A stretch of 64,000 nucleotides of DNA from Ruegeria sp. 6PALISEP08 (GCF_001238295.1 NZ_LGXZ01000005.1:186001-250000); one strand, 5' to 3'. Positions 1 through 9,347 are shown, counted from the first letter of the stretch. Numbers and translations are program-made. The notes: generated by a model from the letters alone, not told the origin.

Positions 1-855
1 CGGCAGTTGATCGGCGTTTTGCAAACTATTGAGACAACGGCACCTCCGGTCTTGATGTTGCACCCTTCAGGCCCGTTGGGGGCGGCGCGCACTGGTATGA
101 TGCTGTCCGAGGTCACGCCCGGCTTGAACGCCAAAGCGCAGGCCCTGGCAGATGATCTGAATGAAGTAAAGACGCTGCGTCTGCTACAGCAAAGCGCATC
201 GGAAACTCTGACCGAGGGCCTTACCGGCGCGCAGGATGCGCGCTCCCGCCTGAGCGAGGCCGTGGCCGATCGCAAGGATCTGCCAAGGCGATTTGTCGAA
301 GACCCCGTGCGCACGGCCATTCTGATATCCTCGACCGAAACGCTGGACGGGTTTGCAAGTGGACTGTCTGAAATCTCGGAAGGCGAAATCATCGAAACCG
401 ACGCTGACGTTTCGGGTCAGAAAGGGCAAATCCCTTTACCGGTTCAGGGGGTCATGTTGCACAAGGCTGGTGAAACGGATGCGGCCGGAGTGAAACGCGA
501 GGGTTTGGTACTAGGAACCCGCCCTCGTGCGCTGGTCACATCGCCCACAGCGGCCACGATCCGTTATCGAGGCCCCCTATTGGATTTGGGGAATCTGGTC
601 ATTCTTGAACCGCAGCCGGGGCTGCTTTTCGTGTTTTCTGGCTTGCAAGAGGTCTACGGCCACCCTGGTCAGGTGATCCCCGAGGGCACTCCGGTGGGTT
701 TGATGCCCGGTGAAACGCCCGAAATCGGCGCAATATTGTCAACAAGCGGTGATGGCACTGGAACTGATCGCTCAGAAACGCTCTATATAGAGGTAAGAGA
801 AGATAATAGCCCCGTGGACCCGGAATCATGGTTTCGGACCGACAAGGATGGATAA
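1..855 (+). CDS. envC: EnvC-like murein hydrolase activator, C-terminal part (5' end outside window)
   Basis: The reading frame is open from the first base, so only the C-terminal ~284 residues are visible. An N-terminal helical region rich in Ala, Leu and charged residues (like the coiled coil of EnvC) is followed by a LytM/M23-type fold. Its end, with segments such as GLLFVFSGLQEV and ETLYIEVREDNSPVDPESW, matches the degenerate LytM domain of EnvC-type activators, which do not cut peptidoglycan themselves but activate periplasmic amidases during septum splitting. The visible part lacks the M23 metal-binding histidines, as expected for an activator. It ends 6 nt before ctpA, an order common in alphaproteobacteria. 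The TTG at position 7 is probably an internal Leu codon, not the start. Confidence 0.8.
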   Translation, partial: RQLIGVLQTIETTAPPVLMLHPSGPLGAARTGMMLSEVTPGLNAKAQALADDLNEVKTLRLLQQSASETLTEGLTGAQDARSRLSEAVADRKDLPRRFVEDPVRTAILISSTETLDGFASGLSEISEGEIIETDADVSGQKGQIPLPVQGVMLHKAGETDAAGVKREGLVLGTRPRALVTSPTAATIRYRGPLLDLGNLVILEPQPGLLFVFSGLQEVYGHPGQVIPEGTPVGLMPGETPEIGAILSTSGDGTGTDRSETLYIEVREDNSPVDPESWFRTDKDG

Positions 856-861
856 ACGAGT

Positions 862-2202
862 ATGAAGAGATTTGTGATGGCCGGTTTGGCCGGAACTGTG
901 GCAGGTATTCTTGCAACAACCCAGATCGCAGGACCCCTGCTGGCGCAGGAGGCTGAAAACAAGGCCAGCGTCTATGAGCAACTGGATTTGTTTGGTGACA
1001 TTTTTGAACGCATCCGCGCCCAATATGTCGAAGAAGTCGAACCCGAAGAACTGATCGAGGCAGCCATTGATGGCATGTTGACCTCTCTCGATCCGCATTC
1101 CAGCTATCTTTCGCCCGACGATGCCGAGCAGATGCGCGTGCAGACACGAGGTGAGTTTGGCGGACTTGGCATCGAAGTCACGCAGGAGGACGGTTTTGTC
1201 AAAGTCGTATCGCCGATTGACGACACCCCTGCCGACGCAGCTGGAATTGAGGCCGGGGACTTTATCACTCATGTAGATGGAGAAAGCATTCTGGGTCTGA
1301 CGCTGGACAAGGCTGTTGATCTGATGCGTGGTCCGGTGGGCTCTGAGATTGTTATCACTGTTGTTCGCGAAGGTGAGCCGGATCCTTTCGACGTTACAAT
1401 CATCCGTGACACGATCAAGCTGACGGCTGTTCGTGCACGCACCGAAGGCGCTAGCGTGGTTGTGCGTGTGACCACGTTCAATGATCAGACATTCCCGAAC
1501 CTGAAAGAAGGTTTGCAGGAACAGATCGAAGAAGCGGGCGGCATCGACAAGGTCAATGGTTTTGTTCTGGATCTGCGCAACAACCCGGGCGGCCTGCTGA
1601 CGCAGGCGATCAAAGTTTCGGATGCGTTCCTGAACGAAGGCGAAATCGTTTCAACCCGTGGCCGCGATCCCGAAGAAGGAGAACGGTTTAACGCCGCGCC
1701 CGGCGATTTGGCCGAAGGTAAGCCGATCGTGGTCCTGATCAATGGCGGTTCGGCCTCGGCGTCCGAAATTGTCGCCGGTGCCTTGCAGGATCACCGCCGT
1801 GCAATCGTGGTCGGCACGAAAAGCTTCGGGAAGGGGTCTGTTCAGACGGTCATGCCGCTGCGCGGTGATGGGGCCATGCGTTTGACAACATCGCGCTATT
1901 ACACACCGTCGGGTCGTTCAATTCAGGCCCTGGGTGTCAGCCCGGATATCATCGTGGAACAGCCACGCCCGCAGCCCGAAGCTGAAGAAGAAGAGGACAG
2001 CCGCTTTACCCGGTCCGAGGCCGAGCTGCGTGGTAGCCTGAACAATGACAGCCTCAGCGAGGATGAAATCCGCCAGATCGAAGAAGATCGTGCCAAGGCC
2101 GAAGCCACGGCTGAACTGCGGGAAGAGGATTACCAGTTGGCCTATGCCATCGACATCCTCAAAGGTCTGTCGGCATTCAATCCCAACGGACCGTCTCAGT
2201 AA
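862..2202 (+). CDS. ctpA: Carboxy-terminal processing protease CtpA (S41 family)
   Basis: 446 residues. An N-terminal signal peptide (MKRFVMAGLAGTVAGILATT..., cleavage near LLAQ-EA) sends it to the periplasm. A PDZ domain at about residues 95-180 (GGLGIEVTQEDG, GIEAGDFITHVDGE) precedes the S41 protease core. The catalytic serine lies in NGGSASASEIVAGALQDH and the lysine in GTKSFGKGSVQT, the Ser/Lys dyad of tail-specific proteases. The C-terminus is acidic and low in complexity (EAEEEEDS). Such enzymes trim or degrade periplasmic and envelope proteins. The ATG is 6 nt downstream of the EnvC-like gene, suggesting co-transcription. A strong terminator follows the stop. Confidence 0.95.
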   Translation: MKRFVMAGLAGTVAGILATTQIAGPLLAQEAENKASVYEQLDLFGDIFERIRAQYVEEVEPEELIEAAIDGMLTSLDPHSSYLSPDDAEQMRVQTRGEFGGLGIEVTQEDGFVKVVSPIDDTPADAAGIEAGDFITHVDGESILGLTLDKAVDLMRGPVGSEIVITVVREGEPDPFDVTIIRDTIKLTAVRARTEGASVVVRVTTFNDQTFPNLKEGLQEQIEEAGGIDKVNGFVLDLRNNPGGLLTQAIKVSDAFLNEGEIVSTRGRDPEEGERFNAAPGDLAEGKPIVVLINGGSASASEIVAGALQDHRRAIVVGTKSFGKGSVQTVMPLRGDGAMRLTTSRYYTPSGRSIQALGVSPDIIVEQPRPQPEAEEEEDSRFTRSEAELRGSLNNDSLSEDEIRQIEEDRAKAEATAELREEDYQLAYAIDILKGLSAFNPNGPSQ

Positions 2203-2209
2203 CCCAACC

Positions 2210-2236
2210 GGGGCCGCGCTTACCGCGGCCCCTTTT
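2210..2236 (+). terminator. Intrinsic terminator after ctpA
   Basis: A 9-bp GC stem (GGGGCCGCG / CGCGGCCCC) with a 5-nt loop is followed directly by TTTT, 8 nt after the ctpA stop codon. It separates ctpA from the convergent MFS gene. Confidence 0.85.
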
Positions 2237-2319
2237 CGTTGAGGCAAAACGTGGTGCTTGTTGCGCGCCTGCAAATAGTCAGGCCGCGAAACCCAGATCC
2301 TAATGTGACTGAAAATGCG

Positions 2320-3846
2320 CTAGCTTTCGATCTTGTGCAGTTTCTTTTCATCCAGCAGCAGCGCCAGCACAATACCAACCGATACGGATGCGGTCGAAAA
2401 GACAAAGGCCGTGCTCATGCCGCTGTTAAAAGCCGCGGACAGTGCGGATTGAACTTTCTCCAAGTCAGCAGCGCTCAAACGGCTGATCACCGCATGTGCC
2501 GAAGGCGTGTCCAGCGTTCCGCCATTGATCGCCCTCAGGTCAGCCTCTGATAGTTTGATACCTGAGGCGTGCAGACCGTCGCGCAGTTTGGACAGGCTGA
2601 CGACATACATGATAGCCGTGGCGCAGGCGACGGAAATGGCACCGTACACCAGATGCGTCATGAAACTCAGACCGCCGACCAGACCGGCCCGCTCGGGCTT
2701 GACTGCACAGACCGCAGCCGTTCCGGATGGCCCAACGGTCAGGGTCGCGCCCAGCCCGATCATCGCCATGCCTGGCAGAATGCGGAAATATCCCAGATCG
2801 CTTGGCAACAAGACAACCGTCGCAGCCCCGATTGTCGCAATCAAATAACCCCAGAACAGCAGCCGTTTGGGCCCGAAATCGTTGTAAAGCGTGCCTGAAA
2901 CAATCGATCCCACCGCCAGCAACACCGTAAGCGGGGCCAGACCCAACGCAGACTCAAACGTCGACCAGCCCAGAACCTTTTGCATGTATTGCGGGAAATA
3001 GAGCAATCCAACAAAGGCGGCAGAGACGTTGAACATATTCAGGCCAAGCGTGATCGTGAACTGGCGGTTTTGCATCATCTGCGGTAACAGCAGTGGTTCT
3101 GAAACGCGTTTCTCGACTTTGGGGAACAGAAGGAACAGCACGGCGCTGATGAAAAACAGCATCAATAATGGCACTGACGTCCATCCCCAATCCGCACCGA
3201 CATCCAGCCCGTAAAGCAAAAACAGAACCGCAAACGCCAAAAGACCCATACCAGCAAGGTCGAGATGTTCGTCCGTTTTATGCTGCGTTTCGCGTTCCAT
3301 CAGGATCAGAGCGGTGGCCATAGAAATGCAGGAAAAAAAGACGTTAGCCAGGAAGAAATACCTCCATTCGCCCAAGTTTACGGCCAATCCGCTGATCATT
3401 GGGCCAAATACATTGCCCATGGTCACACCCGCCAAAATCAGACCCATTATAAGGGCCCGATGTTCAGGTCGGGACACTTTGGTTGCCCCAAAAGCCAATG
3501 TGCAGGGCCAGACGCAGCCTGCGCCAATGCCTTGCAGGGCGCGGGCCAGGATCAGAAAATCAAGGCTGGGCGAGAAAAAACACATGACCGACGAGAATAA
3601 GAAAATACAAAGACCGATGATCATCATCTTGCGATGGCCATACATGTCACCCAGGCGCCCGCCGGCGACCATGGTCATCGCAAAAAACAGGGCGTAAATG
3701 TTCAGGACCCATTGGGTGCTTGTGATATCCGCATCAAAGCTGTTTTCGATCGCAGGCACCAGCATTAGAGCACCGGTAAAATCTATGCCGATACCAAATC
3801 CCGTCACCATTAGTGCGATGACTTTAACAATACTGCTGCGGTCCAT
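2320..3846 (-). CDS. MFS multidrug exporter, DHA2 (EmrB/QacA-like, 14-TM) family
   Basis: 508 residues, almost wholly hydrophobic segments, the length of 14-helix DHA2 proton/drug antiporters. N-terminal signatures are visible: an aspartate in the first helix (GIGIDFTGALMLVPAI), STQWVLNIYALFFAM in helix 2, motif A-like GGRLGDMYGHRKMM after it, and LARALQGIGAGCVWP in helix 4, the usual DHA2 pattern. It probably exports small amphipathic compounds from the inner membrane. No HlyD/EmrA-type adaptor gene is adjacent, so it may work alone. It is convergent with ctpA and lies 78 nt downstream of the next gene on the same strand. Its substrate cannot be read from sequence. Confidence 0.85.
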   Translation of the reverse strand: MDRSSIVKVIALMVTGFGIGIDFTGALMLVPAIENSFDADITSTQWVLNIYALFFAMTMVAGGRLGDMYGHRKMMIIGLCIFLFSSVMCFFSPSLDFLILARALQGIGAGCVWPCTLAFGATKVSRPEHRALIMGLILAGVTMGNVFGPMISGLAVNLGEWRYFFLANVFFSCISMATALILMERETQHKTDEHLDLAGMGLLAFAVLFLLYGLDVGADWGWTSVPLLMLFFISAVLFLLFPKVEKRVSEPLLLPQMMQNRQFTITLGLNMFNVSAAFVGLLYFPQYMQKVLGWSTFESALGLAPLTVLLAVGSIVSGTLYNDFGPKRLLFWGYLIATIGAATVVLLPSDLGYFRILPGMAMIGLGATLTVGPSGTAAVCAVKPERAGLVGGLSFMTHLVYGAISVACATAIMYVVSLSKLRDGLHASGIKLSEADLRAINGGTLDTPSAHAVISRLSAADLEKVQSALSAAFNSGMSTAFVFSTASVSVGIVLALLLDEKKLHKIES

Positions 3847-3924
3847 GACGGGCGCGATCCATTTTGAATTCGACCATGATGCCCGGAAATTGGCTGAAAA
3901 GATAGAGACTTGCCTTGGGTCGGC

Positions 3925-4299
3925 TCAGTCGCCGTTACGGTAGGCCCGGCGGATTGCGCGTTTCAGCATGTCCAGCTCGGCGCGCAGGAGCGCAACTTCG
4001 GCTCTCAGATCATCCGCTGCCGGCGCACCTGCGATAATGGTGAAATCTCCCAGCTGTTCGGCAGTGAACGCATCTGCGATGACAAAGCTGTGGACACCTT
4101 CAGACAGTGCTGAGGTAGGCACCTTGATGCTCAGAACCCACCCGTTTTCTGCCGGTGACAGAGTGGCGTTCTCCAGTGTTTCGCCTTGATATAGCACCTC
4201 TACGGCAGGTTCCTGCACAGCCTGAATTTGGCCTTGCCAGATGCCGTTTTCGAACCGGATGAAGGTCAGTTTTGTTTGTGTCATGTCGGGTCGCTTCAC
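3925..4299 (-). CDS. Unrecognised 124-residue protein with C-terminal coiled coil
   Basis: I do not recognise a named family. The first ~85 residues look like a small beta-rich domain (TKLTFIRFENGIWQGQIQA...). The last ~35 are a strongly heptad-like charged helix (LRAEVALLRAELDMLKRA) suited to self-association. There is no signal peptide or membrane segment. Its ATG overlaps the stop of the 253-residue gene by 4 nt, so the two are translationally coupled and probably act together. A second start, MTQTKLTF at 4284, is possible. Codon usage and regular spacing support a real gene. Confidence 0.65.
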   Translation of the reverse strand: MKRPDMTQTKLTFIRFENGIWQGQIQAVQEPAVEVLYQGETLENATLSPAENGWVLSIKVPTSALSEGVHSFVIADAFTAEQLGDFTIIAGAPAADDLRAEVALLRAELDMLKRAIRRAYRNGD

Positions 4300-5057
4300 A
4301 AATCAGCACGGTGGAAACGGCAGAACGTCAAGTCCCGCACAACCATCCGGTTCATGGTCGGAGATTCAAAAATCAAATCAACCCAGATCTTCTCGATCCG
4401 ACGCTCGTTCAGGGGAAGATGGGCTAGATCAAAATCAACCGTGCTTGGGGCCTGTGATGGGGGCAATTGCCGCAGAACCTGCTCGGAATTGGGGCCGTGC
4501 TGAATGTTGAGGCGGGCGAACATACTTGTGTGTCGTTCGCATTCGATGACGGTCTGCATCCTTATCAGATGTTCACGGGTTAGGTTCAGCACTGCTTCCG
4601 CCGGCAAATCGACGGACACCGAAAGGAAAGAACCTTCGAAGCTGAACACTTCGACTGCCAGGCTGAACGGGGCCAGATCGCCTGTGTCGCGATTTCGAGT
4701 TTGGCGTATGGTGATCTCAGCGATGGGGCAGTCATGAAACAGTTTGACCTGCGCATCAAGATCTGTCCTGCGCGGGGCCGAAGCCACACCCGGTCGCGCC
4801 AAAGGGCCGCGCCACAGATCGGGTCTGCAACTCCAATCTGTGTCAACAGGCTTGGGAAACTGCTTGGATCCGATCTTGGGACGGAGCAAGCGTGCATCAG
4901 CCAATTGGATCAACCGATCAAGATGGGCCCGCAATGATCGCGCTTCATCCCTTTGCAGCCGCAAGTCTGCCTGCGCTGCACCCGGCGCATGTTGAGCCGC
5001 CCGTCGCCATCGGTCCAACGCCTTACGGTGAATATAGCGATCAAGAATCCTGCCCAT
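4296..5057 (-). CDS. Conserved-looking hypothetical protein (possibly DUF6478-type)
   Basis: 253 residues, soluble, without signal peptide or transmembrane helix. It begins with a basic, Arg-rich helical stretch (MGRILDRYIHRKALDRWRRAA) and a second helix rich in Leu/Arg, then a Trp/Pro linker, then a beta-rich domain with many short hydrophobic strands (AVEVFSFEGSFLSVSVDLP). From memory this resembles a Rhodobacterales-restricted family annotated DUF6478; I cannot confirm that without a profile search. It is the first gene of a two-gene unit with the 124-residue protein. It is divergent from the ABC-like gene at 5309, with 251 nt between them. No function is proposed. Confidence 0.7.
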   Translation of the reverse strand: MGRILDRYIHRKALDRWRRAAQHAPGAAQADLRLQRDEARSLRAHLDRLIQLADARLLRPKIGSKQFPKPVDTDWSCRPDLWRGPLARPGVASAPRRTDLDAQVKLFHDCPIAEITIRQTRNRDTGDLAPFSLAVEVFSFEGSFLSVSVDLPAEAVLNLTREHLIRMQTVIECERHTSMFARLNIQHGPNSEQVLRQLPPSQAPSTVDFDLAHLPLNERRIEKIWVDLIFESPTMNRMVVRDLTFCRFHRADL

Positions 5058-5308
5058 GGCCTTGTCGTCCGATACAGAGCCTCTTTAGTCAAGATGGCTA
5101 CTGAAACAAACCCGCAATAACATAATTGCTACTTTTGCCTTTCGTTTTCTGGTTGGGTGCCACCAACAAATAGGATAGCTGCCCGTGGATGAGTGTGTGC
5201 CTGTCTATTCTTGCATTAGACAGGACCACCGCTTACCGTCAGGGTTCCTGCAAAATGGGTCACCCGGTTTTAGCCACACATCCGTTTAGCTATCGATAAG
5301 GCCAGGAC

Positions 5309-8300
5309 ATGGAGCCCACTTTATTTTCTTTTATTTGGAAGTATTCGAAGAAACAGCAGTTGATATTATTGCTGCTGACGGTGCTGTCATTTCCGTTCCT
5401 CTACGCGTCATTGGAGCTGCCCAAGCAGATCATCAACGATGCCATCGGTGCCCCGGGTGACACCGTCAGTATCTGGGGCATCACGGTAACGCAGGTTCAT
5501 TACTTGTTGATACTGTGCGTCGCCTTTCTTGGCACAGTGATCGCCAGCGGCCTAATGAAGATGCGCATCAACACGATGAAGGGCGTTCTGGCCGAGCGCA
5601 TGTTGCGCCGGTTGCGCTTCATGCTGATTGAACGTTCAATGCGCTTTCCAAAGTCCTATTTTGCCACCACCAGTCAGGGTGAGCTGGTTTCGATGATCAC
5701 GTCCGAAGCCGAGCCGATGGGTGGCCTGATGGGCGACGCGATCGCTCAGCCGGTGTTCCAGTTTGGTCAAATGATGACCATCGTCACGTTCCTGTTCATG
5801 CAAAGCGTGTGGTTTGGGCTGGCCAGTATTGCGCTCATCCCCCTGCAGGCTTGGCTGATTCCCAAATTGCAGCGACAAATCAACCTGCTGAACAAAGACC
5901 GTATTCAGGAAGTCCGGCGTCTGAGCTCTGAAATCGGCGAAAGTGCTGCGGGCATCAGCGACCTGCGCACCAATGGCGGCTGGCGGTATCGACTGGCTCA
6001 GTTCAGCGACCGTTTGGGAAGATTGTTCGAGATCCGGTTCAAGATCTACAACAAAAAATTCTTTATGAAGTTTCTCAACAATCTGATCACTCAGATGACG
6101 CCCTTCCTGTTCTATTCCGTGGGGGGCTATCTGGCGATCACGGGCGAGGTGACGGTGGGGGCTCTGGTGGCAGCGCTAGGGGCGTACAAGGATTTGAGCG
6201 GCCCCTGGAAGGATCTGTTGACCTATTACAACCAGGTCCAGGACATGTCACTGCGGTGGGAGGTTGTGACAGAACGGTTTGCCCCCGACCAGATGATCCC
6301 CGAGGAACTGTTTTCCGGAAAGCCCGAGTCGATGCCGCGCCTGGACGGGGCGATTGAGCTGCGCAATGTGACGGTCAGAGATAGCGACGGCAAAACCATT
6401 CTGGAGGATCTGGATCTGACCATCCCGCATGGGGCCCGTGTTGCCATCCAGTCTTCTCACGCCTCGGAACGAAGTGCTCTGGGTCAGCTTCTGACCCGAG
6501 AGATTCTACCGGTTCAGGGGGATGTGATCGTTGCGGGGCACAGCCTGAATACTCTGCATCAGGCCGTGATTGCCGCGCGGATTGGCTATGCCTATTCTCG
6601 CCCTTACCTGTTTGACGGAACGCTGGGTGACAATCTGATGATGCCGTTGCGCACACATCCGCAACGCGAGGCAGAGGCAATGCGGGTTCCGACCCGCAAG
6701 CAGATCGAAGCGGTCCGGTCGGGCAATCCCTCCGATTCGCTGGAGGATGAATGGATTGATCCCGGCTTGGCTGGTCTGGACGATATCGAAGACATCCGTG
6801 ATTGGTGGTTCCAACTGGTCGAAGCCATGGGCATCGACGAGTTCATGTTCCGTCGAACGCTGCGCACGCAATTTGATCCCGAAGTCCATCCAGTTTTGGC
6901 ACGCGAAGTGGTCAATCTGCGAGAAACGATAGCCGAACGTCTGAAAGCAAAGGGTCTGGATCGATATGTCTACCGATTCGATCCGGATCTGTTTAACCCG
7001 GCGGTTCCGTTAGGTGGAAACCTGCTTTATGCGGCACCGTCACGGGATATCTCACCCGATTTTCTGGTCGAGGATGCCCGGTTCATGAAAATGCTCAACG
7101 CGCATGATCTGGCGGACGATGCCCTGAGCATTTCCAACGCGGTCCTGGACACGCTTGGCAAAACATTCGGGCGGGAGGGTGCGGATCACCCCTTGTTCCT
7201 GCGGCTGGGTATGTCGAAAGACATGTTTCATAGGTTGCTCGACATAGAAGACCAGCGCAAGGTCAAGGGTGATATTGCGCTCAGTCAGGAAGACCGCGCC
7301 TTGTTGCTGACCGTTCCCTTCCTTCTGACTGCTGAGCAGATCGGCCCGGATTTCCCCGAGGAATACAAAGACAAAATCCTAGCGATCCGCAAAAGCCAGG
7401 CGGAACGGCTGCGTGGAGCGATGAATGGTTTGTTCACGCCGGTAACGCCTGAGCTCTATGTGCCCCGCCTAACGGTCATGGAGAATGCAATCTATGGTCG
7501 TGTATCTCTGATGGCAGGCGCACATGCAGATGATATCGAAGACGTTGTTGCTGATGCGCTGAACGAAGCGGGTCTGCGCCGCAGGGCCGCTGCCATCATC
7601 TATGATCTGCCTTCGGGTCTTGGCGGTAACAACTTGCCCACCGTCTTTCAAGAACGCGCCGCGTTTTCCCGCGCAGGGATCAAGCGACCTGATATCCTGA
7701 TTTTGGACAAAGCGCTGGCCAGCCACGATTCGGAAAGCCGGTTGCGTACACGCTTGAAACTGCGAGAGCTTTTGCCCGATTCGATCATGATCTTCATGGA
7801 GGATCATTTTGCGCATCCCGAAGCCTATGATCTGTTTGTCGAAATCAAGGACGGCCGGATTGACGGAGTTTCCCGCACCAAATTCGAGCATACGGGCGGC
7901 ACCTCAGACGATCTGAGCCGGAAGCTTGAAATTCTATCGGGCACGGAATTGTTTTCCGGGCTGGACGGCCGAAACCAGCGGCTCCTGGCGTTCTCGGCCC
8001 AGTGGTATGAGGTCAACGCTGGACAAGTCATATTCTCTCGCGGGCAGGCCCCGGATGCCGCTTATCTGTGCATTTCAGGTGAGGCTCGGTTGGATTGGTT
8101 CAACGAAGACGGAACAAAGCGCCCGATTTCAATCATCGAACCAGGGCGTCTTATTGGGGATCTTTCGATCATCACCGGAGAGAATCGTCAATTGGATCTG
8201 ATCGCGACCAAGGATTGTCGTTTCCTGCGTATCGGAGCTGAGGAACTGCGTGCTGTGGTGGAAAGCGATGCATCTGTGGCGACACAGCTACTCCGCACTG

Positions 8301-8410
8301 TCGCAGGATATCTGACAACGCTGTCCAACAGGATCAATGGTGTTCAAAATCCTGAAGATGTGTTGCCTTCAGTATCTCATGAAGCAGAGGATCCCCTAAA
8401 GAATGCCTAA
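5309..8410 (+). CDS. ABC-exporter-like protein with degenerate, interrupted ATPase domain and C-terminal cyclic-nucleotide-binding domain
   Basis: 1033 residues. Residues ~15-300 form a type IV ABC-exporter membrane domain (helices near 18-36, 62-82, 152-185, 262-290). Residues ~348-448 look like the first half of a nucleotide-binding domain (AIELRNVTVRDSDGKTILEDL), but the Walker A loop is replaced by QSSHASERSALGQLL, with no GxxGxGK. About 270 residues of unrecognised sequence follow. The second half of the domain resumes near 721 (LTVMENAIYG), with a degenerate signature (LPSGLGGNNLP) and a Walker B (DILILDKALASHD) whose catalytic Glu is Lys801. Residues ~875-1000 form a cNMP-binding/CRP-like domain. 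ATP hydrolysis looks unlikely. The stop overlaps the next gene by 8 nt. Role unknown; a membrane sensor or scaffold is an inference. Confidence 0.8.
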   Translation: MEPTLFSFIWKYSKKQQLILLLLTVLSFPFLYASLELPKQIINDAIGAPGDTVSIWGITVTQVHYLLILCVAFLGTVIASGLMKMRINTMKGVLAERMLRRLRFMLIERSMRFPKSYFATTSQGELVSMITSEAEPMGGLMGDAIAQPVFQFGQMMTIVTFLFMQSVWFGLASIALIPLQAWLIPKLQRQINLLNKDRIQEVRRLSSEIGESAAGISDLRTNGGWRYRLAQFSDRLGRLFEIRFKIYNKKFFMKFLNNLITQMTPFLFYSVGGYLAITGEVTVGALVAALGAYKDLSGPWKDLLTYYNQVQDMSLRWEVVTERFAPDQMIPEELFSGKPESMPRLDGAIELRNVTVRDSDGKTILEDLDLTIPHGARVAIQSSHASERSALGQLLTREILPVQGDVIVAGHSLNTLHQAVIAARIGYAYSRPYLFDGTLGDNLMMPLRTHPQREAEAMRVPTRKQIEAVRSGNPSDSLEDEWIDPGLAGLDDIEDIRDWWFQLVEAMGIDEFMFRRTLRTQFDPEVHPVLAREVVNLRETIAERLKAKGLDRYVYRFDPDLFNPAVPLGGNLLYAAPSRDISPDFLVEDARFMKMLNAHDLADDALSISNAVLDTLGKTFGREGADHPLFLRLGMSKDMFHRLLDIEDQRKVKGDIALSQEDRALLLTVPFLLTAEQIGPDFPEEYKDKILAIRKSQAERLRGAMNGLFTPVTPELYVPRLTVMENAIYGRVSLMAGAHADDIEDVVADALNEAGLRRRAAAIIYDLPSGLGGNNLPTVFQERAAFSRAGIKRPDILILDKALASHDSESRLRTRLKLRELLPDSIMIFMEDHFAHPEAYDLFVEIKDGRIDGVSRTKFEHTGGTSDDLSRKLEILSGTELFSGLDGRNQRLLAFSAQWYEVNAGQVIFSRGQAPDAAYLCISGEARLDWFNEDGTKRPISIIEPGRLIGDLSIITGENRQLDLIATKDCRFLRIGAEELRAVVESDASVATQLLRTVAGYLTTLSNRINGVQNPEDVLPSVSHEAEDPLKNA

Positions 8411-9287
8411 GGCATATTCCGCTCACGCATACCTTACAGAGACCGCACGCGCGCGGCCCGAGATCTGGCGTCTGCTGTTGGGCCTTCTGTTGATCGGCGT
8501 GCTGGTCAGCCTTCTGAACATGGTCTTCTTCGCCGTGCTCGTAGGGATGGGCCCGGATCAGTGGGCGCAGGAGCTTCTGCTGGGAAGTTCGCCAATGGCG
8601 CTGCTTCTGCTGTTGGGCAGCTTTGGGTTCATAACCCTTGGTGTGACCCTTGCCGCGCGTTGGTTTCAGCATCGCGCGTTGTGGTCCATCGTCGGCGACC
8701 GCCGCCTCGCCGTGGCACAGTTTCTGAAAGTGCTGAAGTCACTCCTGATCCTGGGCGCTATCGGGTTTCTGCTTCCGCCGTACGGATTGGGCGATGAATT
8801 GACCCAGAATCTGCCGTTTGCAACATGGGTGCTGTTGTTCCCGGTTGCCGCGTTTGCTGTCTTGATTCAGACCAGCGCCGAAGAAGTTCTGTTTCGGGGG
8901 TATATCCAACAAACTCTTGCCGCCCGGTTCAAGTCGCCTGTCATCTGGATGGGCGTGCCATCGGTCCTGTTTGCTGCGGGCCATTACACGCCGGACATGG
9001 CCGGGAGCAACGCGCTTTTGATCGCTGCATGGGCCCTTGCTTTTGGCCTTCTGACATCTGATCTGACTGCTCGCGCGGGAACGCTGGGGCCTGCCATCGC
9101 CTTGCATTTCTTCAATAACCTCATCGCCCTGCTTTTCATCTCTCTTCCTGACAGCCTCAGCGGGTTGTCCCTGTTCCTGTTGCCTTTTGACACATCCGAC
9201 GCAGACCAGCTTCGCCCCTGGCTAGTGGTGGATTTGGCGGTGATGTTTGTTTGCTGGCTCGCAGCGCGGGTTGCACTCAGGCGCTGA
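8403..9287 (+). CDS. CPBP-family intramembrane metalloprotease (Abi/CAAX-like)
   Basis: 294 residues with about eight hydrophobic segments. The family motif EEVLFRGYIQQ lies near residue 160, followed by the second metal/active-site region with His (AAGHYTPDM) and a third motif, ALHFFNN, near residue 238. These glutamate and histidine residues form the catalytic site of CPBP glutamic-type membrane proteases. Its ATG lies inside the end of the ABC-like gene (8-nt overlap), so the two are likely translated together and may share a pathway, for example processing of a partner or of the upstream protein; that is inference. The closest described relatives act in protein maturation, bacteriocin immunity or regulated proteolysis. 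Confidence 0.85.
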   Translation: MPKAYSAHAYLTETARARPEIWRLLLGLLLIGVLVSLLNMVFFAVLVGMGPDQWAQELLLGSSPMALLLLLGSFGFITLGVTLAARWFQHRALWSIVGDRRLAVAQFLKVLKSLLILGAIGFLLPPYGLGDELTQNLPFATWVLLFPVAAFAVLIQTSAEEVLFRGYIQQTLAARFKSPVIWMGVPSVLFAAGHYTPDMAGSNALLIAAWALAFGLLTSDLTARAGTLGPAIALHFFNNLIALLFISLPDSLSGLSLFLLPFDTSDADQLRPWLVVDLAVMFVCWLAARVALRR

Positions 9288-9313
9288 TTGCATTTCCTTG
9301 CGTGGCGTCTTAT

Positions 9314-9323
9314 TTGACGTCAA
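9314..9323. promoter_or_regulatory. 10-bp perfect palindrome upstream of accD
   Basis: TTGACGTCAA is a perfect palindrome 24 nt before the accD start codon, in the 60-nt gap after the CPBP gene. It could be an operator or overlap a -35 element. A 10-bp palindrome can arise by chance, so this is only a candidate. Confidence 0.25.
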
Positions 9324-9347
9324 CGCCGCACAAGCCAAGGTTCCGAC

